A DNA stretch of 64,000 bases from Bryum argenteum (GCA_037043015.1 CM073328.1:793409-857408); one strand, 5' to 3'; positions 11,483 to 22,592 are shown, counted from the stretch's first letter. Notes: generated from the letters alone by a model not told the origin. Numbers and translations are program-made.

Positions 11483-12285
11483 ACAAAAAAACAAACGCAC
11501 GAAAAAATAAACGCACGAAGAGTTAAGCACTCGAAAAAACAAATGCACGCAAAATCAAACGTATGAAAAAACAAACGCAGGAAAAAACAAATGCACAAAA
11601 AAAACAATCGCTGCAAAAACAAACGCATGTAAAAACAAACGCATGTAAAAACAAACTCACGAAAAATCAAACGCATGCAAAAATCAAATGCATGAAATAA
11701 CAAACCATCGGGAAAAAAAAAACAACGAAAAAAAAACCAACTAAAAATCAAATCAATGAAAAAACAAACCAACGAAAAAACAAATGAACAAAAAACAATA
11801 CAGTGAAAAAACAAACGCAGGAAAAAACATACCAACAAAAAAACAATCCAAAGAAAAAAAAACCATCGAAAAAACAAACGCACGCCAAAATCAAACGCAC
11901 GCAAAAAAAAACGCACGAAAAAACATACGCACGCAAAAACAAACGCACAAAAAAACAAACCCGCAAAAAAACAAACGCACGAAAAACCAAACCAACGAAA
12001 AACCAAACCAACGAAATACCAAACCAAACTAACAAAAAAGCATACCAACGAAAAATCAAACCATCAAAAAAACAAACCAACAAAAAACCAAACCAAACCA
12101 AAGAAAAAACAAACCAACTAACATACAAATCAACAAAAAAACAAATCAGCGAAAAAAGAAACCAACAAAAAACCAAACCAACGAAAAACAAAACCAAACT
12201 AACAAAAAAGAAATCAATGAAAAACCAAACCAAACCAACGAAGAACCAAAACAAGAACAAAACAAGAACAAAATTAGAAAAAAAG

Positions 12286-12329
<44 letters not shown>

Positions 12330-12422
12330 AAAACTGAACAATAACAAAACAATAACAAAACAAAAACAAAACAAGAACAAAACAAAAACAAAACAACAAC
12401 AAAACAAAACAAACTACCTCCC
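11483..12422. repeat. A/C-rich minisatellite, right segment, ending in poly(A)
   Basis: Units of AAAAACAAACGCACG and AAAAACCAAACCAACG type degrade into AACAAA repeats, including an uninterrupted A run at about 12,290-12,328. It ends in ACTACCTCCC, the same A/C-tail boundary that closes the unit at 7,835-7,842. Confidence 0.88.
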
Positions 12423-12532
12423 TTAATCCCTAAATCTCCTTGGTGTTTTTTAGGAGCTTGAAATCTCAAAACTGCGATTCTCTACCTCTAAGCACTCATG
12501 GGGGTGTGAACCAATTTCTTTTCCTCTTTTAA

Positions 12533-13220
12533 CCCCTAAAAATCCAGGGGTTTCCTCGACCTCCAGAACCAAAAACTGCCATTTTTCACCTTCGTTGGGA
12601 AATGGGGAAATGGAGAAACTTTTTTTTCTGGTTTTAGACTTTGAACCGTAAGATCTTGCACCTAACTTGTATACAAAGGACTGGTCAAAATTTCAACCGT
12701 TGGATGTTTGTCATTTGTGAGATCATAACAATCAAAGTTTGACCAACACTTTCTTTTGCCGTTGCGTGAGAGGCGTTGTCTAAATGGTGCCAAGGGCAAC
12801 TTGATGATTGTTATTCCAAATATTTTTCCCTCATTTTTTTTCATGTAGGTAATCAAGTTGGGTATGCTCATGCAAAATTTTAGAGACCAATTCCACTTTT
12901 TGACCTTAATGTAAAATATTTTATGAAAGAAGGTCTAAAAACAACCATATAGTAAAACAAGCACCACGTATGATATATTTAGTTTGAGAAAAATCTCGAC
13001 GGTGAGAAGGTGCATTTATGATAATGTGAATTTTGAAAAAAAAAATCTTGGAAAAAATCCAAAATCTCGAATTTTGGCAATTTTTGAAAGAAAAAATTGC
13101 AAAATTACTAGAAATTGTGAAGATTGTTTTTGAAAGTTTTGGAGGCTGCCCTTGTAAAATTGGTAAACTTTTTGACTTCGGATACTTTGGAATTTGAATA
13201 GTAATTTGTTAATGAACATG

Positions 13221-13257
<37 letters not shown>

Positions 13258-13461
13258 AACCTGCCGGTTTAGGACTTGAAACCTAAAATTTCTAGGTGAA
13301 GGTTATAAAATTAAAATTTGACTTTGAAAATTTTACCACATACACATTACTGTACGGGGAGCACCCAATAAAAATCTTAGGCAAAAATATCAATTTAAAT
13401 GCTTAAAATGAGCTGCCCGAAATCTCTGAAAACCGAATCGGTTTTCCTGGATTTTTAGGGG
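12533..13461. mobile_element. TTAA-flanked element A, 929 bp, inserted in C
   Basis: Ends are CCCCTAAAAATCCAGG and CCTGGATTTTTAGGGG, a perfect 16-bp inverted repeat, flanked by TTAA on both sides. The interior resembles that of C and the 17,248-18,172 copy but has no coding capacity; a long A run occurs near 13,229-13,253. TTAA plus CCC termini fits the piggyBac superfamily, which is uncommon in plants. Confidence 0.85.
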
Positions 13462-13465
13462 TTAA

Positions 13466-14434
13466 CCCCTAAACGTCCTTGGGGTATTATTAGCCAAAAA
13501 CTCATTTTCAAAAAAAGTGATATAGATGAAAATAAAGATAAGCTATTCAGATCTCAACCGTACAAACTTGTAATAGACTTGTAGTAGATAATGTGGACCA
13601 AAACTTGACTCATGGGACCTCATAGATTGCGAGATCGTAACATATTAGTGCGCAAAACAGGCTACAAAATACCATCATTTCCACTTTGAACTGAAAATAC
13701 TACCAACATGAAATTTGCAATCAAAAAATTAGCAACTAGAAAGTTGTTCATCTTCATCTCAAAGACACTCTTGTACCAAAAAAATTCATAAAAAAAATCT
13801 TGGCTCAAATAGTAGCCTTGTAGTCGTAAAAACTGCCAAAAACTTTACAAAGGAAAAATAGTCCAAAACTAGAACCCTCGCACTCAAATCCATGCCTTTT
13901 CTTCAATATATCCTCGATTGGGTCAAGGTTTCTACCACTAAAAGTAGACTATAATTGGAATCCATCCCAAAAAATAAAGTCAAAATCTAACGGTGGATGA
14001 AGGAGATCTAGCTCTTCAAAAATCATCCATTTGTTCACTTTTTTCATGGTAGAAACATCATTGCAAAGCCAATACCAAAGTTATCTAGATCAAAAAACTT
14101 CCAACTACAAAGTTGTTGGGATGCATCTAAATATCAAACCCATGAAAAAAATTCATGAAGAACTATTTTGAATTTCACATAATTGGCTTGCAATGGTAAA
14201 ACATGCCAAATGTTTGAAAACCCAAAAACAAAAGCTGCCTTCACTAAAATCCATGCCATTTATTCATAATTTATTTTATGAGTCTGCGATTTTTACCACA
14301 TAAACTAAACTTGATTTGTGACCTAACCCAAGTGATTTCATCAAAAACGGAGTTTGGATGAAGAAGTTATGGCTCTTCATAGTTTCTGCCCTTCATCCAA
14401 AATGTTGTTTTTCGACACTAGGGATGTTTAGGGG
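13466..14434. mobile_element. TTAA-flanked element B, 969 bp, adjacent to A
   Basis: Ends are CCCCTAAACGTCC and GGGATGTTTAGGGG, an imperfect inverted repeat of about 13 bp, flanked by TTAA. It shares the TTAA at 13,462-13,465 with element A. The interior differs from A and matches the copies at 3,506-4,403 (inverted), 23,700-24,023, 27,610-27,959 (inverted) and 48,600-48,850. No coding frame. Confidence 0.85.
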
Positions 14435-15004
14435 TTAAAACTTCCAACCGTAAGATCTTGTACCTAAGAATATGCTTGATTACTGTTCAAAAAATTGACC
14501 GTTGGATGTTTACCATTTGAGAGATCATAACATCCAAAGTTTGTCTCTCAAGTTTTTTTGGGCATTGCGAAGATTGGTTTTGAAATTTTTGGAGGTTGCC
14601 CTTGTAAAATTGGTAAACTTTTTGACTTGAGTCACTTTGAATTTTGAGTAGTGATTTACTAATGAACATGTTTCAGATTTTTTTAAAAATAAAGTTACTT
14701 ATTTAAGCTGCCCCATCTCGCCTCGCAACCCTAGAAGACTCATTGGAATTTGACTTTGCAAATTTTACCACATAAACTTTGCAGTACAAGGAGGACCCTA
14801 TAAAACTCTTGGGCAAAAATATTACTTCCAACCCCTTCATCTAGGCTGCTTGAAATTGCAAAAACTCATTTCAGGCTTCAAGGAGAGTTAGGGGTTAATA
14901 TATAGATTGCAAGGCCATTTTTCCCCCTTAAAATTTCATATATTACCTGCGAACCTGCGTTCAGTCCTAAACGAGGAACAAAATCATATTGAAGCGACTG
15001 AATA

Positions 15005-15102
15005 GTGTGCAGTGAACCATAATTGGAAGAATGGTTTGAACAGTGATATATTAATATAAAACCTGGCAATTATGAGACTACCACCAGTTCTTTGTAACGT
15101 GG
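15005..15102 (-). repeat. 96-bp repeat, right copy of the inverted pair
   Basis: Reverse-complement match of 2,322-2,417. It ends just before the kinase pseudogene. Confidence 0.8.
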
Positions 15103-15130
15103 TGTGGTGTACCTGCTGCAATGAAAACAT

Positions 15131-15640
15131 TTGAGGATGCAAATAACCCAATATTCTTGGGACAAGTGCAAATCCTTGTCGCAACTTCATCATTTCCATA
15201 TCACATCCATCTTTTGTTGTACCAAGGACAACATTGATTGTTCATTTCTGATGGAGTTGATGGACGAGAGCCTCTTTGATATGTTGCGAAGTAGAAGAGG
15301 AGATGATGGCAAGTTTCATCCTTTTTCCTTACTGGATTGCATCAACCTCATGCTTCAAGTTGGGAGTGGCGTTCAATACAGGATTGCCAAAAGATTGCGC
15401 ATAGAGATTTGAAGTCTGCAAATATTCTTGTGAAAAAGGTAGAAGCATTGGGTTCAAAGATTGTGTACTTTCAAGTAAAATTGGTGGACTTTGGACGAAA
15501 GAGACAAGTACTACATCGTCAAATATAAGCTACAATGTAGGCACTTCTAAGTGGATGGCCCTAGAACTCATGAGGAAAAACCCTAGAAAGTTGGCAAGGT
15601 TCAACAAATTTAAAGGTGACATATACAAGGCTCAAATTAG

Positions 15641-15690
<50 letters not shown>

Positions 15691-15790
15691 CTTTGGTATA
15701 GTTTGCTATGAGATCTTGACTTGAAAAGTACCACTTCTTGAATGGAATAAGGTCATTAGAGAGGGGTATCAGATGGTAAACGTCCTAGGT
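15131..15790 (+). pseudogene. Protein kinase pseudogene fragment
   Basis: Pieces of a Ser/Thr or TKL-type kinase catalytic domain appear in order on the plus strand: HHFHITSIFCC...LMELMDESLFDML (subdomains IV-V), AHRDLKSANILV with the catalytic HRD/N (subdomain VIb, about 15,392-15,430), VKLVDFG (subdomain VII), VGTSKWMALELM (subdomain VIII, about 15,535-15,575) and SFGIVCYEILT (subdomain IX, 15,691-15,723). The frame shifts between the first and second piece, a TGA follows EILT, and an (AT)n run of about 50 bp separates subdomains VIII and IX. The N-lobe with the ATP-binding loop is missing. No intron consensus explains the breaks, so a dead, possibly retroposed or transposon-carried copy is most likely. 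Confidence 0.75.
15640..15690. repeat. (AT)n microsatellite
   Basis: An uninterrupted run of about 25 AT dinucleotides sits inside the kinase pseudogene and has probably expanded since the gene died. Confidence 0.95.
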
Positions 15791-15815
15791 TACCCGTCTA
15801 GATAGATAGATAGAA

Positions 15816-16095
15816 ACTCCAGTCCCTTTCTAAGGGGCCGGCGTGAATGAAGTGTCCGTTCGTAATGCTAATATCCCGATGGCCACCGGACAAGGGGAGA
15901 TTGGAACAATACTACTTCCCCCTCTCGAGGGTGGACACTATAACTACGCTAGTTTCTAGCCTAGTTACTAGTGCCTTGAAGATACTTGACATAGTATCCC
16001 CCCAAAGGGCTTTGAGGTACCCATACAACAAGGTCCAAAGACCCCCCACAATAGTTGGGTGGACTATAGTGGTGAGCACCATTACCCGACTACAT
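15816..16095 (+). repeat. Unclassified dispersed repeat, copy 1
   Basis: Direct-orientation match with 59,289-59,552: shared blocks include GAAGTGTCCGTTCG/GAGTGTTCGTTTG, CTAGTGCCTTGAAGATAC, CATAGTATCCCCCCAAAGG and GTGGTGAGCACCA. About 270 bp, no coding capacity, ends not sharply defined. A SINE is possible because a B-box-like GGTTTTAATCCCC occurs just beyond copy 2 on the minus strand, but this is weak. Confidence 0.6.
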
Positions 16096-17247
16096 ATATT
16101 GTAAAGCACAGTTTGAAGAGTTGATCAAGTTAGAGATGTTGGAGTCATTGGCCTTTGGAACGACCCTCTATGAAGGAGGTTTGTTTGGAGTTGAAGTACT
16201 TCATATATTCAATATTGACAAGTAAGTGACCTCTAACTAAAAACAATTTAAGCTTCCTATTTGATTGAATAGTAATCAACCTAAGACTTTTAAAACATTT
16301 GTGTTAGTTGTTGTTTTTTATCAGATTATGCTAAATTTCTCTAAGAATGATTCGTATGTAGCATTTGACCATTCAACATTAGAATTTATGCTAACTAAGG
16401 AGATAAGTGGGCTTCCTAATTTTATTTTTTGTTTTGTGTGGAGAGCTCGTTTACATTGGAAGAACACGAGGCACATGAGGATTGTAGGTGTGTAAGGAAC
16501 ATCTTACAATTGTTAAAATTTAGGAGTCGCTAAATAATTTAGACATCATATGTGAAACATTTCATGTAATGCATGTTGGATAATTTAGTACAATACACGC
16601 CATTAGAAAACGTTATGGCTTACGATGAGAGATTAATATATTTAATTTGTGCGTTTTGTTTGTCTACACATAGTGCATTTATTATTTTTTTTATTTTATT
16701 TTTTTATTTTTTTAAAATAAAAGTTGAATGCATTACATGTAACATTTATATTATGCGGAGCAAATTGTTTATTCAAGCAAATGTTATTTAGCCGAGCATT
16801 GTCGTCCAAAAGCTACATGAAACATAATTTGGAAATATATGAAATTCACTGAGTTGGTGTTTATTTTTTTAAATTTAAAAATTTGAGTCATTTGATTTAT
16901 CATTTTTTAATCGTGGAGACATCAACATTCAAGCTCTTTTTGCTTGTGTTTGGTTCAAGAAAATAACCTACAAAAGAAATGGATTTTATATGTATACTTG
17001 AGTTCCAAGAACTTGATGGGGAGTCTACAACTCAACAATTCATTCCACGACGACTTGTTTGACGATTGAGAGGCTATGCTTTACGTTGTGGAGAATGTAG
17101 ATCAAAAGTCAATTTTGCAAAGTTATTAGATATCTTGTTCCAAAGTGTATAAAAGGATGCGAAGTTGAAGAGAGATTTACAATTATCGTTAGAATATTGC
17201 AAAGTTGAGGAGAGTTTTATTATTATAAATGTGTACATGAATATCAA
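16096..17247. other. AT-rich DNA, nothing assigned
   Basis: Strongly T-rich in places (around 16,680-16,720). No supported gene, RNA or bounded repeat. Confidence 0.5.
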
Positions 17248-18172
17248 CCCCTGAAGATTCTCACAACCGAAAGTAGAGTTTTGAGATTTTGGACAGCCTA
17301 GATGAAGGAATTTGAAGTAACATTATAGCGTAAGATTTCTATTGGGTGCTCATTTCTAAATGTAGGTTCTACATTGCACATGGTAAAATTTGTGAAGCCA
17401 TATTCCACTTTTAGAACCTTCATTCAAAATTTTTAGTATTCAAGTTCAAAAAGGGTAGTTTGAAGTAATATAAAGATTTTGATTTGTTTTTTGGAGATAT
17501 GTTCATAACCAAATTAATATTTAACTCACAGAATGACCTAGTAAAGAAGTTTACCAACTTTATAAGGGCATTTTGCAAAAATTTCAAATACAATCTCTAC
17601 TATTTTAGTATATTTACAATGTTTTCTTTCAAAAAAATTCAAAATTTGAGATCTAACGGTTACTTTGGATAGAACTTTATCTCAAGATTCAAAATCTTTT
17701 AAAGGCACCTATGCCCCATTAAAGCTTTTCCTAAACAAAATATATCTAATGTGGTGCATGTTTTATTATATCGATGTTTTTAAACCTCTTTCTAGAAAAT
17801 AACTCACACAAAGGTCAAAAATGCGGTACGAGTCTTTAATATTTTGCTTAAGCTTACCAAACTTGATTATCTATGCAAAAATTCATAACCAAAGTTTTTG
17901 AGGTAACAATTTTCAAATCTCCCTTTGCACCATGGAGACAACATCCACCAAACAATTCCCAAAAGTGTTATTGCACTTGGATGTTACGTTCTTACAAATG
18001 GAAAACACCCAATGGTCAAATCTAGTAGTAGCCCCTAAAAGTAGGTACTAGATCTTACAGTTGGAAGTTTTAAAAGGGTAAAAAGATTGCTTCACACCCT
18101 TGAGAGTGTATAGAAGTAGAAAATTGTGGTTTTAAATTTTCAAGGTCCCAAAAACATAAGGATCTCTACGGG
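17248..18172 (+). mobile_element. TTAA-family element (uninterrupted relative of C), 925 bp
   Basis: Begins CCCCTGAAGATTCTC after TCAA and ends ATCTCTACGGG before TAAA, so the terminal TTAA copies have decayed. It is the inverted counterpart of C and A. At 18,070-18,073 it holds an unoccupied TTAA (GTTTTAAAAGG) exactly where C at 12,529-12,532/14,435-14,438 is interrupted by A and B. No coding capacity. Confidence 0.75.
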
Positions 18173-18726
18173 TAAAGTGTATTTCCATATGTTTTCTTGT
18201 TTCTAGAAGTGATTTTGTAATCATATTTTCTTCACAAAACCACATGCTCATGCATGATTTTTCAAAACGAAAGAATGAATCTAGACTTTCATCTCATGTC
18301 TAGGTATTTTTATAATCCAAAACTGTTAACAAAATTGAACTACAAATATGGCTACAACAACATTATCTGAGCTAGAGAAGATCCCTTTTGAGTAAGATAT
18401 ATTAACTTAGGCATGACTATTATTGCCGTAAGAGATTGTAAGCCCTATATTAATTAAAAATAACTTAGTGAGCATGAAATTGAATGAGAGAATCATTTGT
18501 GTCTCTTAATTCTATTCTTGCTCCTACTAAAAATTCTATAGTTGGGGAATCTATCCTCTTCCTTTTAATCCATAACCAACTAGGGTTACCAATTTGGTTG
18601 TTTTGTTATTTTGGGTACCGAGATGAAGGCGTTGAAGGCGTTGAAATCAATATTTTTGCCTCAAATTTTTACTCGATGTTCCCTACACTACAAGGTGTCC
18701 CGACCATGTCCATTACATTGAGCACC

Positions 18727-19143
18727 TTAGGAAAAAATGCCCACCTTTCCCATCATTTGACTTCCAAATATTAGATCATGTTCAGTATGCATCCACAAAA
18801 AAAAATGGTATACAGTGGTGTTTGGATTAAATAAACGTTTTCGGACACACAAAACGTTGATCTTATCCAAGCGTTGATCATAACGAAACAATGCCTCTTT
18901 GCATAATAAAGGACAACGTTCTGTACTAGACGTCGATCTTAACGAGGTTGATTTTATCCAGGTACCACTGTATATGCCTAAAATATTCCTTGCATCCTTC
19001 AGCCTCACGCCGATGCCCATCTTCTTCACTACTTTACACCTCAAGGGTTGCCTTGCGATTAACTCTTTCTTCCAGGCTTGTACTTTAGCGAGGTTTGCAT
19101 GATCTGATAGTGACTTTTCATTCTCTTTTATTCTCCATTCCAT
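18727..19143 (-). pseudogene. Unidentified coding remnant split by a small transposon
   Basis: On the minus strand 19,143 to about 18,975 reads MEWRIKENEKSLSDHANLAKVQAWKKELIARQ...MGIGVRLKDARNILGI, a charged helical peptide with plausible codon use. The frame then runs into the MITE at 18,813-18,970, and the peptide beyond it is of a different character. I do not recognise the family; a DNA-binding N-terminus of a transposase or an old gene fragment are both possible. Confidence 0.3.
18813..18970. mobile_element. 158-bp Tigger/pogo-like MITE
   Basis: The ends CAGTGGTGTTTGGATTAAAT and, inverted, CAGTGGTACCTGGATAAAAT form an inverted repeat of about 25 bp with a few mismatches. It is flanked by TA (TATA on both sides). 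The CAGTGGTACCT start is typical of pogo/Tigger-type Tc1/mariner elements. A second inverted set GATCTTAACGAGG/GATCAACGCTTGG lies inside. No coding capacity. Confidence 0.8.
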
Positions 19144-20300
19144 ACAAAACTCTTAGTAGTCTTTCTTTTTCCGTTTCATTTTATGCCAAGCGCTCTAATT
19201 TCCCGGTGTTGCTCTGAATGGTTGCATTAGTTTATCCATTCCAATTTGAGTGGTTTGAGTTGGAGTCCTCTTGCGTGTGAGTTCGCAGATTCACTCACAC
19301 TTCGCAGAGTTGATAGAAATCGTTAGGTATTTCGATGATCAATTTGATTATTAGATATATATCGAGTCATCTGCAATTTAATGATTGAGTCAATGTAACG
19401 ATCGGTCTTGTTGGAATTGGGTTTTCGAAGACTCTTTAGTTTATTAGCTTTAGCAGTAAGCACCATACAAGTGTGTAGTGGGCACACCATAAGACATATG
19501 TCTCAATGGTATATCTTAACGTAGCTAGGAGGGTGAAGGAGATATAGTTGATTGAACTATTCCATTCAATATCTCCGTCAATGGTTGGGTGGCAAGTTAC
19601 CTTGAACTATATAATATATCATTATTGGTTACAGAATTCCAACAGGTCTTCGGAGAGATTGGAGGAGGTGCAAATGTGGACCCAACCGAACTAGAGGAAT
19701 TTCGACCTTGTAACATGAAAATGCGGATGATTCATTCCTCTAGTTGTTCTAGCTGCGCTTGAGCTGAGGAGGTAGACGCCGCCGTCGACTTTCCCTTCGA
19801 TATTACTGTCTATTTTTTTCCTATATTGCCCCCTCTTGCGATGACTTACTATCGGCGTACGCCTTGCAGTCGCATTTGCGATTCTTGTTAAGTTTTGTGT
19901 CCAAGTGTACGTGTGTTGAGTTTCAAAGCAAAGCTGCAAGCTGTCATGGCACGAGGAAGGGCGACTATGTTTTTCATTTTCTATTGATGCTGGTTTTGTG
20001 GGATAGTTTGAACGTGCATTGTTGACTTTGAAGCCATAAAAATAGTGGGAAGTGGAGGAAGGAATAATGGGCCACCCTCAAACCCTTCTTGCCCCCTCCA
20101 ATTTTTTTTAATGTGCAAGCTTCAAGTTGCTGCCGATTACATGGCAAGACCCAAATCTGATTGGTTCTCAATTTTGACCCAAAGCTGCCCAACTCAAAAT
20201 CCTTGCCCCGTTTGTGTTTGAAGCTCAATAGAAAAAAACTATGACTCCAAATGAGAATTGGTAAATTACATCTAAACGGTAACTAACAAAATTTCTAGTG
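19144..20300. other. Intergenic DNA, nothing assigned
   Basis: No gene or bounded repeat supported. Confidence 0.5.
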
Positions 20301-20339
20301 GAAAAGAAATTACTTTCCAAAAAACTACTATTTACAACC

Positions 20340-20900
20340 ACCAGAGCTCCTCAAAATTTGGCATCGAGAAGATGGTCGATCGGTCAAGCAGACGCCTCAC
20401 TGACATGGTGTGGCTATGGCCATGGCGGTTTCAATTCTCCCCCCGCTGTAGGTAAGATTCATCCCCCTAAGATATTGATCTCCATAGACGTCCGCTTCCA
20501 ATCTCCAATTTGCCATGCAATCTCATGAATTTTGGGCTGCAGAGAAATAGCATGTCTTAAATTCAGAAGCTTTTGTCGGGGGAGATTCGAGCTAACTTAG
20601 TGCTATTCCGGATTCAGCAGATCGCTCGGAGAATCTGTCAGTTCTTCAAACTAACTGCTCAGCTGTAGCTAGTGCATGAATGAAGAAGAGCGAGCGCGTA
20701 CACCGGCATCCCAAGTCTCCATCTTACGTAAGAGCCTCGATCTTGTTGAGGCTCACCGGGAACGACGAGATCGCTTGTCTCTGCAGGTGACAACTTATAA
20801 TCCCTATCATGTGGGTGCAACCCGGAAAGGTCTACTGACCGATGAGTTTGCATTAGTAACTGTAGTCTGGGTTTGGGTTGCTGGACAAGCTCTGAAGTGA
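20340..20900 (+). other. Possible remnant exons of an unidentified gene
   Basis: Two short stretches stand out from the AT-rich surroundings. One near 20,360-20,450 ends in a donor-like GCTGTAG/GTAAG. The other, about 20,680-20,786, reads EEERARTPASQVSILRKSLDLVEAHRERRDRLSLQ and ends CTGCAG/GTGACA. They could be exons of a small gene or a retrotransposon scrap. No family is recognised and no full gene model holds. Confidence 0.25.
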
Positions 20901-21920
20901 AGCTTTGAAGGACTGGGTGGATCAAATAGTACGTCACTTTTTTTTTTTTGCAACGAGTAATCTTTTTCAATAGTCGGTTTAGGATAATTTTATTGAAGTT
21001 TATGATGAACAACCTAATAAACTTTCATAATCAATTGCCCTTCTTTTTCAAAATTAGAAGGAACCATGTGTACTACGTACTTTTTGACATTTTGGAAAGT
21101 ATTATGAGAAATGCCAGAATCCACATAAGTAAAAAAAATCATGTCAAATAAAAAAAAATAGTATCAACCGAAGATAGTAAGTGTTTAAGAGCATCTTAAA
21201 TGTCTCAAGAATCCACATTGTTACATTGAAAAAATGGCAATGTTTTATATGAATTTTGCTCTCAAAGTGCTAAACGGTGACGTACCATAAGTTGGCCCAA
21301 TGAGTGTTTTGTTTCAACTTCATTGACTAATTTCAATACATTAAGTACTAAATCATAAGGGCTATATTGGTCAAATTGCATAATAACTTCATATGAATTG
21401 ATTTTTTGTGGATTAATGGTCTGAAACCTTGGTGTTAGGTACTTTTGTGATGCTTCTTTTTGGCCGAAAGTGCACCTACCCTGGTGTGCTTTCACCCACC
21501 TAAGTACCCTTTGTGAGTAATTAGTGTCAATGGGGTGTGTGAGTGTGTGGAAAGTTGAACGTCAAGTTTTTGACTTGTAATCTTTTGAACCTCAAATATG
21601 CACCTCTAGCAAACAAGCTCTCTGATAATACGAGAACATTGTTTGAATTTGTGTTGTCACCGCTCAAAAGTGTGCTCCAAGGTGTGAATGACAAGATCCC
21701 ATTCGAGCAACAACTCACGACCGCTTTTCACCGCTTTTCACTTGAGGACGTTTGTTTCAAGTATCAAGATGGTTGGACAACCTCTCAAGTGAAGCGTAAT
21801 GGGTTGTTAAGGTCGTCTGATGTGCGAAGGGGTGGAGTTCTTCCCAAGTTGCCCATCTGAAGTTTTGATATTTGGTCTGATTGACTTCATAGAACTGTTC
21901 GACTACAAAGGTCAATTGTG
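20901..21920. other. Intergenic DNA with one open frame of unknown status
   Basis: A plus-strand frame at about 21,543-21,860 (…LSDNTRTLFEFVLSPLKSVLQGVNDKIPFEQQLTTAFHRFSLEDV…) has a fairly protein-like composition but no recognised motif, no clear partner exon and no repeat support. It is not called as a gene. Confidence 0.3.
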
Positions 21921-21924
21921 ATGT

Positions 21925-22250
21925 TCGTGATGAAGTTCTTGACGTTGGTGATAAAGGTTTGTGATGTTCGTGACGAAGGTTCGTGATGTTTGTGATGAAG
22001 GTTTGTAATGTTCACGACTCAGCTACGTGGAATATGTGAGAGAACGTGCTTTGTTTGGAGTCATTAAGCGGAGGTGATGCTAAGGCTCAAACACTCCTAG
22101 GGAGTGGAGGTGAATCCCTCAATGCGTGGTTGAGAAGGGCACACAAAGTGACCATGCTTTGTTTGGAGCCATTAAGCGGAGATGATGTAAGGCTCAAGCA
22201 CTCCTAGGGAGTGAAGGAGAATTATACCTCAATGCGTAGCCCCCACTTGA
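21925..22250 (+). repeat. Short tandem repeats followed by a duplicated block of about 100 bp
   Basis: Positions 21,925-22,010 hold imperfect repeats of GTTCGTGATGAAGGTTTGTG (about 24 bp). From 22,040 to 22,250 a block containing GTGCTTTGTTTGGAGTCATT, GCGGAGGTGATG and CACTCCTAGGGAGTG occurs twice (22,045 and 22,155 on). No coding capacity. Confidence 0.8.
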
Positions 22251-22592
22251 TTAGTCACTTGCGCTTGTCATGAACAACAAAGATTGATGAGGTGGATTTG
22301 CATACGGATTTAGCTTGTGAAGCGGATCTATTTGATTTCGACCTATGTTGTTGTATGAATATTTCTAATTGCGATTTTGAATGACATCACAATGATGAGG
22401 AAGTCATGTAGATGATCGGCATGGGCGACTAGGGTAGGTTCGGATTTACAAAAACATCTTGAAGAGCGATATTTGCGAGGTCGACTACAAACAATATTGG
22501 TCTTCCAATTGTTGTGGACTACTCGAATACTGCTTGTGTTTTTTGAAAATAGCAATTCCCCATGTTATAGACTACCCATGTTATAGACTAGA

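Larger units (their letters stand above)
12427..14894 (-). mobile_element. TTAA-flanked element C, split by elements A and B
   Basis: Left end TCCCTAAATCTCCTTGG follows TTAA (12,423-12,426); right end CAAGGAGAGTTAGGGG precedes TTAA (14,895-14,898). Its own sequence is 12,427-12,532 plus 14,439-14,894, about 560 bp, and the break lies exactly at a TTAA. A longer uninterrupted relative occurs inverted at 17,248-18,172. C itself sits in the TTAA of the array junction CCTCCCTTAATATATAGA, which is found empty at 7,839-7,852. No coding frame. Confidence 0.85.

Noticed and set aside
7321-12422. CRISPR-like or centromeric satellite array
   Set aside because: Units are adjoining or variable without unique equal-length spacers, and the array is too short and varied for a centromere.
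11428-12469. Phe-rich, membrane-protein-like minus-strand frames and Lys-rich plus-strand frames
   Set aside because: Same minisatellite artefact, including a poly(Lys)/poly(Phe) stretch from the A run.
13229-13253. A run as a retroposon poly(A) tail
   Set aside because: It lies inside element A, which has inverted repeats and TTAA flanks, so a LINE/SINE tail is not needed to explain it.
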